A stretch of DNA of 64,000 bases from Paeniglutamicibacter psychrophenolicus (GCF_030812255.1 NZ_JAUSSH010000011.1:1-64000), one strand, 5' to 3'; positions 26,761-35,427 are shown, counted from the stretch's first letter. The notes: a model not told the origin generated them from the sequence alone. Numbers and translations are program-made.

Positions 26761-26852
26761 CCGGCGGGCCCGGAGCGGTCACCCCGACCGCCCGGACCCG
26801 CCGGCGCACCACCCCACCGGGTTTCCCGGGCCGGACATCGATGCCCGGCCCG
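26761..26852 (+). other. Two tandem hairpins between binding protein and permeases
   Basis: The first pairs CCGGCGGGCCCGGAGCGGT (26761-26779) with its imperfect complement (26787-26804). The second pairs CGGGCCGG (26827-26834) with CCGGCCCG (26845-26852). Neither is followed by a T-run, so they look like RNA stabilisers or partial attenuators that keep the binding protein more abundant than the permeases, as known from maltose-type operons. Confidence 0.5.
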
Positions 26853-26950
26853 CACGCCTCTTCCAGCATTGCCTCCGGATAGCGCGCAGGTGACCCCGCC
26901 ACCGCGGGGCACCGCGGGCAGCCACCTCGAAAGGCCGGCACCGACGCATC

Positions 26951-28084
26951 ATGACAAACTTCCTGCAATGGCTCAGCACGCTGCCCACCCTGGCGCAGAT
27001 CCCGATCATCATCGGGGTGTTCTGCGCCGTGGTGATCCTGTTGCTCTTCCTCATCGAGCTGGCCCCGCGGCGCGGGCGCAGGTTCACGATCATCCGCGCC
27101 GTCGCCTGCGTCCTGTTCCCGCTGCTGATGCTCGCAATCCTGGATTCCTACACCTGGGCCATCGTCGCCGCCGGCTTCCTGGGATTGCTGCTCTTCTGGC
27201 TCGACTACCGCTCGCGGCACGGGGCGGGGTACGTCTTCGCGCTGGTGGGTTTCCTGTCCCCCGCGCTGCTGCTGCTGGCGGCCGGGCTGGTCATCCCCAC
27301 GATCCAGACCACCGTGCAGTCCTTCATGAACTCCCGCGGCACCGAATTCGTGGGGCTGGAGAACTTCATCTGGATCTTCACCCAGCCCGCGGGCATCCGC
27401 ACGGTGCTGAACACCGTGCTGTGGGTGCTCATCGCCCCGGCGGTGTCCACGATTGCCGGGATGGCCTACGCGGTGTTCATCGACAAGTCCCGCGGGGAGA
27501 AGTTCTTCAAGATCCTGGTGTTCATGCCGATGGCGATCTCCTTCGTGGGCGCCTCGATCATCTGGCGCTTCGTCTACACCGCGCGGCCCGCGGACTCGGA
27601 GCAGATCGGCCTGCTGAACCAGGTGATCGTCTGGGCCGGCGGGGAACCGGTGCAGTTCCTGCAGGAATCCCCGTGGAACACCGTGGCGCTGATCGCGGTG
27701 CTGATCTGGGTGCAGACCGGGTTCGCGATGGTGATCCTCTCCGCGGCGATCAAGGCGGTGCCGCTCGAGCAGCTGGAGGCGGCCGAGCTTGACGGGGCCA
27801 ACGGCTGGCAGCGCTTCGCCAACGTGACGCTGCCGGGCATCCGCTCCTCGCTGGTCGTCGTGCTGACCACCATCTCGATCGCCTCGCTGAAGGTCTTTGA
27901 CATCGTGCGCACCATGACCGCCGGCGCCAACGACACCTCGGTGATCGCCAACGAGATGTACACCCAGTTCCGCAACTTCGAGGCCGGGCGCTCCGCGGCG
28001 TTCGCCGTGATCCTCTTCCTCATGGTGATGCCCATCGTCATCTACAACGCCCGGCAGATCAAGATGCAAAGGGAGATGCGCTGA
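26951..28084 (+). CDS. ABC sugar permease, first subunit
   Basis: A 377-residue inner-membrane permease of the MalF/AglF type. Several N-terminal helices precede the transport core. The cytoplasmic EAA loop is EQLEAAELDGANGWQRF, the contact for the ATPase. The extra N-terminal helices before residue 100 are typical of the F-type subunit. The ATPase itself is not in the window and is probably the shared MsiK-type protein encoded elsewhere. Its stop overlaps the next start by one base (TGATG). Confidence 0.9.
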   Translation: MTNFLQWLSTLPTLAQIPIIIGVFCAVVILLLFLIELAPRRGRRFTIIRAVACVLFPLLMLAILDSYTWAIVAAGFLGLLLFWLDYRSRHGAGYVFALVGFLSPALLLLAAGLVIPTIQTTVQSFMNSRGTEFVGLENFIWIFTQPAGIRTVLNTVLWVLIAPAVSTIAGMAYAVFIDKSRGEKFFKILVFMPMAISFVGASIIWRFVYTARPADSEQIGLLNQVIVWAGGEPVQFLQESPWNTVALIAVLIWVQTGFAMVILSAAIKAVPLEQLEAAELDGANGWQRFANVTLPGIRSSLVVVLTTISIASLKVFDIVRTMTAGANDTSVIANEMYTQFRNFEAGRSAAFAVILFLMVMPIVIYNARQIKMQREMR

Positions 28085-29037
28085 TGTCCACGCTCGCCAG
28101 AACCGAAGAAGCCCCCGCGGCACCCGATTCCAGGGTGCGGCGCGGCCGCCCGGCCGCCTCGCTGGCCAAGAACCGGCTGACCAACCGCTGGGCCACCGGC
28201 GCAGCACTGGTCATTGCCGCGCTGTGGACCGTCCCGACCATCGGGCTGCTGGTCTCCTCGTTCCGCCCGGCGCAGCAGGTGCGCACCACCGGCTGGTGGA
28301 CCCTTTTCCAAAACTGGGGTTTCACCACCGACAACTACTCCGCCGTGCTGCAGGCCGGAAACTCGCAGCTGACCATGGCCGGGTCGTTCATCAACTCGAT
28401 CGCGATCACCCTGCCGGCCACCGTGATCCCGCTGGTGCTGGCCACCCTGGCCGCCTACGCCTTCGCCTGGATGCGCTTCCCGGGCAAGGACCTGCTCTTC
28501 GTGCTGGTCTTCGCACTGCAGATCGTGCCCATCCAGATGGCGCTGGTGCCGCTGCTGCGGCTCTTTGCCGCCGGGGAGCTCTTCGGGGTCCCGGTCATCG
28601 GGGCGTTCGGGCAGGCCGGATACGCGCAGGTGTGGATCGCGCACACCATCTTCGCGCTGCCGCTGGCGATCTTCCTGCTGCACAACTTCATTGCCGAGAT
28701 CCCCAACGAAATCATCGAGGCGGCCCGGGTCGACGGGGCCAGCCATGGGCAGATCTTCTTCCGGATCGTGCTGCCGCTCACGGCCCCGGCGATCGCAGCC
28801 TTCTCGATCTTCCAGTTCCTCTGGGTGTGGAACGACCTTTTGGTCGCGTTGATCTTCGCCGACGGCGCGGTCGCCCCGATCACCAAGCTGCTGGCGGAGA
28901 TCACCGGAAGCCGCGGGCAGGACTGGCACCTGCTCACCGCCGGGGCGTTCGTGGCCATGATCGTGCCGCTGGCCGTGTTCTTCGCGCTGCAGCGCTACTT
29001 CGTGCGCGGGCTGATGGCCGGCTCCGCCAAGGGGTAG
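28084..29037 (+). CDS. ABC sugar permease, second subunit
   Basis: A 317-residue permease of the MalG/AglG type. After a basic cytoplasmic N-terminus, six membrane helices follow. The EAA loop is NEIIEAARVDGASHGQIF near residue 215. It pairs with the previous permease to form the transmembrane channel. It closes the ABC transcription unit; no terminator was recognised before the next gene. Confidence 0.9.
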   Translation: MSTLARTEEAPAAPDSRVRRGRPAASLAKNRLTNRWATGAALVIAALWTVPTIGLLVSSFRPAQQVRTTGWWTLFQNWGFTTDNYSAVLQAGNSQLTMAGSFINSIAITLPATVIPLVLATLAAYAFAWMRFPGKDLLFVLVFALQIVPIQMALVPLLRLFAAGELFGVPVIGAFGQAGYAQVWIAHTIFALPLAIFLLHNFIAEIPNEIIEAARVDGASHGQIFFRIVLPLTAPAIAAFSIFQFLWVWNDLLVALIFADGAVAPITKLLAEITGSRGQDWHLLTAGAFVAMIVPLAVFFALQRYFVRGLMAGSAKG

Positions 29038-29100
29038 GCGGGCCCCGCGCGACATGCGCCGGGGTCCTCTCACAGCAAAGCCGACGATTCACTGGTTACC

Positions 29101-30102
29101 ATGGAACACGTGGCTCAGTGGATTAAGACTTGGACGGAAGACGGCTGGCGCGCCGAGGCGCTCTCTTGGGTGGACATGGCCTGCGAGGCATATTCCATCA
29201 AGCGCATAGGCGCACTTCAAAGCGCATCTTCATCGATCCGCGCGACGCACTTGCGGGTGCCCACCGACGCCGGGATGCTGTTCTTCAAGGCCGTGGCGCC
29301 CGGGCAGCTGTTCGAGCCCCCGTTGACCGCCGCCGCCGCGTCCCTGGTCCCGGACCGGCTGGTCATGCCGCTGGCGATCGACCCGGACCGCGGCTGGATG
29401 CTGTCCCCCGACTACGGCGCAACCCTCGACGAGCTGGCCACGACCCCGGAGCTGTGGGCCCGTGCGCTCGGCGCACTCGGCGGGCTGCAGCGCGAGCTCG
29501 TGCCGAGCGAGGAGGCCCTGTTCGACGCCGGCCTGCAGATCCTGGATCCCGCATGGATTCCCGAGGAGTTCAACAACGCGCTCACGCTGCATGCCTCGCT
29601 GCCCGCCGAACACCCGCTGGGCATCCCGGCCCGCGACGCCGACCACGCCTTCGCCGCGCTGAAGGACATCGAGGAGGCTTGCGCGCAGCTGATCGCCGGC
29701 CCGATCCCGCTGAGCCTGGAGCACGGCTCCTTCGACCGCCGCCGGGTTTTTGCCCCCACCGACGAGACCGCCGCACCGCGGATCCTGAACCTCGGCGATG
29801 CGCACTGGGCACACCCCTTCGCCTCGCTGGCCCGTCCCATCGAACGGATGCGGATCGATTTCCGGGCACCGGCCAACGACCCGCGGATCATCGCCGCCAT
29901 CGGCGCGTACCTTGCCGCGTGGGACGACTACGGGTCCCCCGACGAGCTCTATGCCCTGGTGGCCCCGGCCCTGCGGATCTCCCCGCTGCACACCCACGAG
30001 ACCTGGCTGCAATTGCTGGCCGAGGCCGACGAGCCGGCCCTGCTGCGCTGGGCGCCGAAGGTGCTCGAACCGCTGGCCTCGCTGGCGGCCACCACGGCCT
30101 GA
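29101..30102 (+). CDS. Protein with degenerate aminoglycoside phosphotransferase-like fold
   Basis: A 333-residue soluble protein with a weak resemblance to APH/choline kinases. FFKAV (K63) is in place of the ATP lysine. LSLEHGSFDRRRVF (about 205-217) sits where the catalytic HGDxHxxN loop is expected, but aspartate and asparagine are not conserved. ILNLGDAHWAHPFASL (about 228-243) aligns with the DxD-type metal loop and the following GHPxxDL helix. It could be an inactive pseudokinase or a divergent kinase. The start at 29101 lacks a ribosome site; GTG at 29110 is an alternative. It follows the ABC genes but may be independent. Confidence 0.6.
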   Translation: MEHVAQWIKTWTEDGWRAEALSWVDMACEAYSIKRIGALQSASSSIRATHLRVPTDAGMLFFKAVAPGQLFEPPLTAAAASLVPDRLVMPLAIDPDRGWMLSPDYGATLDELATTPELWARALGALGGLQRELVPSEEALFDAGLQILDPAWIPEEFNNALTLHASLPAEHPLGIPARDADHAFAALKDIEEACAQLIAGPIPLSLEHGSFDRRRVFAPTDETAAPRILNLGDAHWAHPFASLARPIERMRIDFRAPANDPRIIAAIGAYLAAWDDYGSPDELYALVAPALRISPLHTHETWLQLLAEADEPALLRWAPKVLEPLASLAATTA

Positions 30103-30130
30103 GCCGCGCAAGTTGCCGGCGGGCCCGGTT

Positions 30131-30958
30131 TCAGCCGGCCGGGCGGTCCTGCGGCCAGATCCCGCGGATGGCCATGACCCGGGCCAGGACGTCGGCGTTG
30201 TCGCTCATGATCCCGTCCACGCCCATCTCCAACAGCCGGTGCATGTCCGCTTCCCCGTTGACCACCCACACGTGGACCTGCAGTCCGGCGGCGTGGGCAT
30301 GGCGAATGAAATTCGGGCCCACCACGCGGACGGCCCCCTGCCGCTCGGGGACCTGCAGGGCCGCGACGTTGCGGAACCAGGAACGCGGCAGCGGGGCGAG
30401 TGGACCCAGCAGCGCCGCCGCACCGACCCCCAGCACCCCGGGACTGGCAGCCACCGGTGCCCCGGAGGCGGCCAGCAGCCGCTGCACCATCCTGCGGCGC
30501 CGCCCGTTGAACGAGGCCACCAGCACCCGGTCTGCGGCCCCGTGCCGCCGGATCGCGCGGGCCAGCAGGGCCGCGGAGGCCGGATCCTTCACGTCGACGT
30601 TGAAGTGCGCGTGCCCGAATCCCTCCAGCACCTGCTCGAAGGTGGGAATCGGTTCCCCCGCCACGCGCAGCCGTGCCAGTTCGGCCGCGGTGCATTCGGA
30701 CACCCTGCGCGTCTCCCCGGTCAGCCGGCGCAGGTCCTCGTCGTGGAACACCATCAGCACCCCGTCCTTGCTGGCGCGCACGTCGGTCTCCAGGTAGCCG
30801 AAGCCCAGCTCCACGGCGGCACCGAAGGCCTTGAGGGTGTTTTCCTCGCCGTTCGGCGCGAACCCGCGGTGGGAGAACGCCAGCGCGGAACCGGCCAGCG
30901 GGGAGCCTGCGGTGTTGCGCAGGTACGGTGCGGTCCCGACCCGTGGTGCCTCGATCAT
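30131..30958 (-). CDS. Glycerophosphodiester phosphodiesterase
   Basis: A 275-residue GDPD with SHRGFAPNGEENTLKAF near residue 30, LETDVRASKDGVLMVFHDE (metal and acid-base residues) and the C-terminal VWVVNGEADMHRLLEMGVD segment. It hydrolyses glycerophosphodiesters to glycerol-3-phosphate and an alcohol. It has no signal peptide, so it probably acts in the cytosol. The start at 30958 has GGGGGAAG upstream. The HAD and PfkB genes follow upstream on the same strand, separated by short gaps. Confidence 0.9.
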   Translation of the reverse strand: MIEAPRVGTAPYLRNTAGSPLAGSALAFSHRGFAPNGEENTLKAFGAAVELGFGYLETDVRASKDGVLMVFHDEDLRRLTGETRRVSECTAAELARLRVAGEPIPTFEQVLEGFGHAHFNVDVKDPASAALLARAIRRHGAADRVLVASFNGRRRRMVQRLLAASGAPVAASPGVLGVGAAALLGPLAPLPRSWFRNVAALQVPERQGAVRVVGPNFIRHAHAAGLQVHVWVVNGEADMHRLLEMGVDGIMSDNADVLARVMAIRGIWPQDRPAG

Positions 30959-31011
30959 GGTTGCTTCCCCCGTTGGTTCGGCCCGCGGGAACGGGCCCGG
31001 TTGATGTGTGC

Positions 31012-31836
31012 CTAGCGTGTTTCCGGTGTGCGTCCGGCCAGGATGTCCTCCAGGATGCGGGCCACCCCGTCGTCCTCGACGCCCGGGGCCAGGTGGGCGG
31101 CGGCCAGGAGCGCGCTCGGGTGCCCGGAGGCCATGGCGTATCCGTGCCCGGCCCAGGAGAGCATCCGCAGGTCGTTGGGCATGTCCCCGAACGCGGCGAC
31201 TTCGCCGGCGCCGATCCCCAGCGCGGCCGCATGGGCTTCCAGCGCGACGGACTTGTCCACGTCCACGTGCGCCATTTCCAGCAGCGCGACATCGACCGCG
31301 GAATGCGTCACCGAGACCAGGTGCGCCAGGGGCCCGGCGACGGCGGCCATGAAGGCGTCTGGGTCCCGGGTGCGGGACTTGGCCAGGAACTTCACCACGC
31401 CCGCCTCCTGCAGGTCCGCCGAGCCCAGGTCCAGCGCCCGGATTTCCCCGAGGCGTTCGGTGTCGCCGGGTTCGGCGAATCCGGTGCCCAGGTGCAGTCC
31501 GCGGGTGGTTTCCGCCGCGAAGGTGGCCGTGGGCTCGGCGTGCAGGATGATGTCGCGGACCTCGAGCAGCGCCACGGGTTCGATGGTCGCCGCGGAGATC
31601 AGGGACTCGGATTCCAGGTCGTAGAGCACCGCGCCGTTGGAGCAGATCACGGTGCCCAGGTGGCCGAAGGCCCGGCGCACCGGGTCCAGCCAGCGCATCG
31701 GGCGGCCGGTGACGAAGACGATGTGCATCCCGGATTCGCGGGCGTGGCGGAACGCCTCGATGGTGCGGGCGGAAATGGTCCCGTCCGCGCGGATGATGGT
31801 TCCGTCCAGGTCGCTGGCGACCAGCCGCACATCCAT
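31012..31836 (-). CDS. Cof-type HAD phosphatase
   Basis: A 274-residue HAD hydrolase with DLDGTII at the N-terminus, TGRPMRW (motif II), KFLAKSRTRD, and GDMPNDLRML (motif IV). It is related in type to the HAD at the left of the window but clearly different in sequence. It probably acts on a sugar phosphate. It lies between GDPD and the PfkB kinase, both on the same strand; the gap to PfkB is 28 bp and the gap to GDPD is 53 bp, so the three genes may share a transcript. Confidence 0.88.
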   Translation of the reverse strand: MDVRLVASDLDGTIIRADGTISARTIEAFRHARESGMHIVFVTGRPMRWLDPVRRAFGHLGTVICSNGAVLYDLESESLISAATIEPVALLEVRDIILHAEPTATFAAETTRGLHLGTGFAEPGDTERLGEIRALDLGSADLQEAGVVKFLAKSRTRDPDAFMAAVAGPLAHLVSVTHSAVDVALLEMAHVDVDKSVALEAHAAALGIGAGEVAAFGDMPNDLRMLSWAGHGYAMASGHPSALLAAAHLAPGVEDDGVARILEDILAGRTPETR

Positions 31837-31864
31837 GTCCGTTTGCCCCCAAATGCCTTTGTGC

Positions 31865-32776
31865 TCAGGAAATCTCTTGCCGGGTCGGCGGGTTGGCGCC
31901 GGGCCGCGAGACGGTGATCGCCGCCGCGCGGGCGGCATAGTCCAGGATCTCGGTGAGCGTTCCGGTGTCCAGCGCGTGCAGTTGCCCGCGCCGTTCGCTG
32001 CCCAGCAGCCCGCGGGATTCCAGGGCGGAGATCATCGCGGAGATGAACGAGTCCCCGGCGCCCACGGTGTCCGCGACATCCACCACCGGTGCGGCGGTGC
32101 GCGCCGTGCCGGCCTTCACCAGCCCCCAGGGGCCGCCGGAACCGTAGGTCGCGATGACCATGGCCGGGCCCAGGGCCAGCCAGGCGGCGGCGGTGTCCTG
32201 AACGCTGCGGTGCGGGTAGAGCCATTCGAGGTCGGAGTCCGAGGCCCGGACCACGTCGGCCAGCGCGACGAAGCGTTCGACGTCGGCCACCGCCTTGGCA
32301 TGGTCGGTGACCAGCGAGGGACGGATGTTCGGATCGTAGGAGATGGTGGCGTGCGGGCGGGCGGCCTCGATGAGCTTGCGCACCTTGGAGGCGCCCGGTT
32401 CCACGAGCGTGGCCAGCGAACCGGTGTGCACGGCCCGGGCCTCGGCCAGCGCCGGGGTGTCGGCGGGCAGCTCGGGCAGGTCCCAGTGCATGTCGAAGGT
32501 GTAGCTGGCGGCGCCCACGGGGTCCAGGATGCCGCGCGCGGTGGAGGTCGGGGCGTCGTCGGGACCACAGATGTAGCGCACGTCGTTGGCGGCCAGCGCC
32601 TGCTGGATCATCACCCCGTACTCGTCCTTGCCCCAGCGTCCGATGAAGGTGGTGGGGTGCCCGAGCTTGGCCAGGCCGACGGCGACGTTCAGCGGGCTGC
32701 CGCCGACGAAGGAGCGCGGCGCGCTGATCCCGCCGGAAAGCACGTCGACCAGGGCCTCGCCTATGACCGTCAGCAC
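31865..32776 (-). CDS. PfkB family carbohydrate kinase (fructokinase-like)
   Basis: A 303-residue ribokinase-family sugar kinase. The anion-hole/catalytic motif is DTVGAGDSF near residue 235, and the N-terminal GGSPLNVAVGLAKLG is the first family signature. It most resembles fructokinases of actinobacteria. The start is a GTG at 32776 with GAGGAG at a good spacing; an ATG two bases upstream runs out of frame. With a HAD phosphatase next to it, the pair may balance a sugar phosphate. An operator-like palindrome lies in its promoter. Confidence 0.9.
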   Translation of the reverse strand: MLTVIGEALVDVLSGGISAPRSFVGGSPLNVAVGLAKLGHPTTFIGRWGKDEYGVMIQQALAANDVRYICGPDDAPTSTARGILDPVGAASYTFDMHWDLPELPADTPALAEARAVHTGSLATLVEPGASKVRKLIEAARPHATISYDPNIRPSLVTDHAKAVADVERFVALADVVRASDSDLEWLYPHRSVQDTAAAWLALGPAMVIATYGSGGPWGLVKAGTARTAAPVVDVADTVGAGDSFISAMISALESRGLLGSERRGQLHALDTGTLTEILDYAARAAAITVSRPGANPPTRQEIS

Positions 32777-32814
32777 ATCGGGCTCCTCATCCTTGGTTCT
32801 GGGGTGTCGACTTC

Positions 32815-32830
32815 AATATACCGGTCGGTA
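32815..32830 (-). promoter_or_regulatory. Promoter with TetR-like operator for the PfkB gene
   Basis: On the minus strand a -10-like TATATT (32815-32820) is preceded by TACCGACCGGTA (32819-32830), a near-perfect inverted repeat of the kind bound by TetR-family repressors. The operator overlaps the -10 box, so a bound repressor would block it. No TetR gene is in the window. Confidence 0.45.
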
Positions 32831-32879
32831 GCCAAGGGCGGCGCAGTGTGTGCCGCGGCTCTCCGTCCCGCCGGCCACC

Positions 32880-33683
32880 TCAGCGGTGTTGCGCGCGGTC
32901 CCCGCCGAGTTCCAGCAGGGCCGCCACGCTTGCTTCCCAGGCCGGGTCACCGGGGGTGATCAGCCCGTAGTGGTCCCCGGCCAGCTCCCGGTAGGACACC
33001 GGGGCAGCTGCGGCGCGCGCGCGGGCGGCGAAGGAACGGGCCAGGGCCACCGGCACGTCAATGTCCTGGCTCCCGTGCAGCATCACCAGCGGAACCGCGG
33101 GCAGGGCCCGGGCCGCGGGATCCGCGTTTTTCCAGGCTTCCGGTGCGGCTTCCGGGGTGGCACCCATCAATTCGGCGGCGGCGCCATGGCTCAGGTGCAG
33201 TTCGTGGGCCAGGTGCAGGTCCAGCACCCCGGCCTGCGAGACGACGCCCTGAAGGGTCCTGCCCTCCGGCGGGCACGCGCCAGGGGCGCCGGGGGGCAGC
33301 AGGTTTCGTCCCGCGGCCCACAACGCCAGGTGTCCTCCGGCCGAGTGCCCGATCCCGATCCGCGGCCCGTCCGGGATCCCGGCGGCGGCCAGCGCCGCAT
33401 CCAGGGCATCGAGTCCCGCCGCGACATCGTTGAAGGTCTCCGGGTAGCCCCCCTGGCCCCCGGCGGTGCGCCGGTATTCCAGGTTCCAGGACACGATGCC
33501 GCGCGCGGCCAGGTCGGCAGCCAGCGGGCGGCCCAGTTCCGCGCCGTAGGCCTGCCGCCAGAACCCGCCGTGGATGATCACGGCGATGACCCGGTGCAGG
33601 CGTGTTTCGGGGAGCCACAGCTCCGCGTACTGGCTGGGGTGCGGGCCGTAGGCGTGGTGCGCCGGAGGTGCCGTAAACGGCAC
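32880..33683 (-). CDS. Alpha/beta-hydrolase (esterase/formamidase-like)
   Basis: A 267-residue hydrolase with the oxyanion segment IHGGFWR, nucleophile elbow GHSAGGH, acid in HGSQDIDVPV and histidine in AGDHYGLITPGDPAW. The pattern resembles kynurenine formamidase-like and small-ester hydrolases. It has no signal peptide. The start is a GTG that overlaps the stop of the crotonase gene by one base, so the two are coupled. The substrate is unknown. Confidence 0.88.
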   Translation of the reverse strand: MPFTAPPAHHAYGPHPSQYAELWLPETRLHRVIAVIIHGGFWRQAYGAELGRPLAADLAARGIVSWNLEYRRTAGGQGGYPETFNDVAAGLDALDAALAAAGIPDGPRIGIGHSAGGHLALWAAGRNLLPPGAPGACPPEGRTLQGVVSQAGVLDLHLAHELHLSHGAAAELMGATPEAAPEAWKNADPAARALPAVPLVMLHGSQDIDVPVALARSFAARARAAAAPVSYRELAGDHYGLITPGDPAWEASVAALLELGGDRAQHR

Positions 33684-34492
33684 TAGCGGCCCGGGAACTC
33701 GGGGGCGGACTTGGCCACGAAGGCCGCGCGCCCCACCACGGAATCCTCGGTCGCAAAGGCCTTCATGAAGGAGCGGGCCTCGGCCTCCAGACCGGCGACG
33801 ACGTCCAGCCCGGCGATCTCGTTGATCGCGTGCTTCACGTTGGCCACCGCGGTTGGCGCCTTGGAGGCGATTTCGGCGATCGTGGCCAGGGCCGCTTCCA
33901 GCAGCGCCGCGTTGTCTTCCAGAACCCGGTTGACCAGCCCGATGCGCAGCGCCTCGGCGGATTTGATGCGCCGGCCGGTGTAGATCAGTTCGCGGGCCAT
34001 GCCGATGCCCACGCGCTGCTGCAGGCGCACCGAACCGCCGAAGCCTGGCACCAGGCCGAGGTTGACCTCGGGCTGGCCGAAGCTGGCGTTGGCAGAGGCA
34101 TAGAGGAAGTCGCAGGCCATGGCCAGTTCGCAGCCGCCGCCCAGGGCGAATCCGTTGACCGCGGCGATCACCGGGACCGGGAGGGCTTCGAGGCGCAGCG
34201 TGACGTCGTGCATGCGCTTGCCGTAGGCCAGCGCCTCGTGAGGGCCCATCGAGTTCATTTCCACGATGTTGGCCCCGGCGACGAAGGCCTTCTCCCCCGC
34301 CCCGGTGATGATGATCCCGCGCACCGGCCAGTTGGCATCGGTGCCGAGGTCGGCCAGCACGCCGGTGAGCGCGTGGAGGTCCTCGACCACGGCGGCGGCC
34401 AGCGCGTTCATCGACGCCGGCTGGTTGATGGTCACCAGCAGCGCCTCGTTGCGCTGTTCAACGAGCAAAGTCCGGTAGGTCCCGAAATCCAT
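33683..34492 (-). CDS. Enoyl-CoA hydratase/isomerase family protein
   Basis: A 269-residue crotonase. The oxyanion segment FVAGANIVEM, GFALGGGCELAMACD and FGQPEVNLGLVPGFGG hold the acyl-CoA site; both glutamates used by hydratases are present (GGGCE and QPE). It is probably an enoyl-CoA hydratase in fatty-acid or branched-acid breakdown. The ATG at 34492 was preferred to a GTG two codons upstream because GGGAG is better spaced. It is the first gene of a two-gene unit with the hydrolase. Confidence 0.9.
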   Translation of the reverse strand: MDFGTYRTLLVEQRNEALLVTINQPASMNALAAAVVEDLHALTGVLADLGTDANWPVRGIIITGAGEKAFVAGANIVEMNSMGPHEALAYGKRMHDVTLRLEALPVPVIAAVNGFALGGGCELAMACDFLYASANASFGQPEVNLGLVPGFGGSVRLQQRVGIGMARELIYTGRRIKSAEALRIGLVNRVLEDNAALLEAALATIAEIASKAPTAVANVKHAINEIAGLDVVAGLEAEARSFMKAFATEDSVVGRAAFVAKSAPEFPGR

Positions 34493-34600
34493 GTGCACTC
34501 CCTTGTGATTGGCTTTGCGACCAGCGTCTCATGTTTGCCGCATCACGGGCATGGTGACGCGCGGTGGTGAAAGCGGGCGGACGTCGCCGCCGAACACGAA

Positions 34601-34643
34601 GGCCCGTCCTGCTCCCCCTGCGGAAAGGGGAGCCGGACGGGCC
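34601..34643 (-). terminator. Intrinsic terminator after the LysR-effector-domain gene
   Basis: Nested stems GGCCCGTCC/GGACGGGCC and CTCCCC/GGGGAG with a nine-base loop are followed on the minus strand by TTCGTGTTCGG. It lies 23 bases past the stop at 34666. Confidence 0.85.
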
Positions 34644-34665
34644 TGGGCGGTGCGGAAAGAAGGGA

Positions 34666-35427
34666 TCAGCGCTTGCGGCCGCGGGAGGCGGGCTTTGCAC
34701 CGCGCTTGGCCCCGGGCCGGGACCCGGCGGCGGCTGCCTTCCTCTTGGTCTTGGCCTTCTTTGCGTCCTTGGCCGCCTCGGATTGGCTGCTCTGGCGCTG
34801 CTTGCGGGCCTCGACCGCCTGTTCCTGCTGGCGTTGGGCCACCGAGGCCTGCCGGGAGGAGTTCTCCCCGCGGCCGCGCACCACCCCGATGAATTCCTCG
34901 ATGACCGGGTCTGCGGGTTCGTCACCCACCGGCGCCAGCCAGGCGATTCCGACGCTGGTGCCCGGGACGCCTTCAAGCACCTTGTGCACCACGTCCTTGC
35001 GGTGGTGCAGGCGGGCAACACCCATCGGCAGCACCAGCAGGCCCGCACCCGAGGATGCGACCTCCATGGCCATCGCGGTCCCGCCCACGGAATCGGGGTA
35101 GTCGGCCAGGTCCAGGAAGTTCTCGCCGGAGAGATCCGCGTACGGGACCGTCTCCTCGTAGAGCTCGATGTCGTGGTCCTTGGCTGCGCAAACGACCTGG
35201 GACTCTTCATAGAGCGGAATCACGTGGATCGCGGGGGTCTTGGGCGAGGTACCGGTGGCAAAGCGGACAAAGACGACGTCCGACTCGCCGGTGTCCAGGC
35301 GCGCCAGGATCGCCTCCCCGTCGTAGCGCAGGGCCTGGAGCGGGTTCTGTGGATAACGTTCGTTCCACCTGGTCAGCCATTTGCCGGGCGTGACGCCCGG
35401 TACATAGGCGATTTTTAGTCCTGTCAC
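34666..35427 (-). CDS. LysR substrate-binding-domain protein without HTH, basic tail
   Basis: A 253-residue protein that begins directly with a LysR-type effector domain (LKIAYVPGVTPGKWL..., strands and helices to about residue 165). There is no N-terminal helix-turn-helix. The C-terminus (about 200-253) is very rich in Lys, Arg, Ala and Ser and ends SRGRKR, like AT-hook or histone-like tails. It may bind a small ligand and use the tail to contact nucleic acid. The GTG at 35427 lies six bases after a -10-like box inside a palindrome, so it is probably leaderless. It is divergent from the DUF5997 gene. Confidence 0.8.
   Translation of the reverse strand: MTGLKIAYVPGVTPGKWLTRWNERYPQNPLQALRYDGEAILARLDTGESDVVFVRFATGTSPKTPAIHVIPLYEESQVVCAAKDHDIELYEETVPYADLSGENFLDLADYPDSVGGTAMAMEVASSGAGLLVLPMGVARLHHRKDVVHKVLEGVPGTSVGIAWLAPVGDEPADPVIEEFIGVVRGRGENSSRQASVAQRQQEQAVEARKQRQSSQSEAAKDAKKAKTKRKAAAAGSRPGAKRGAKPASRGRKR

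Noticed and set aside
26204-28207. Long open frame on the - strand opposite the ABC genes
   Set aside because: Low-complexity His/Asp/Gln-rich translation typical of an antisense frame of membrane protein genes.
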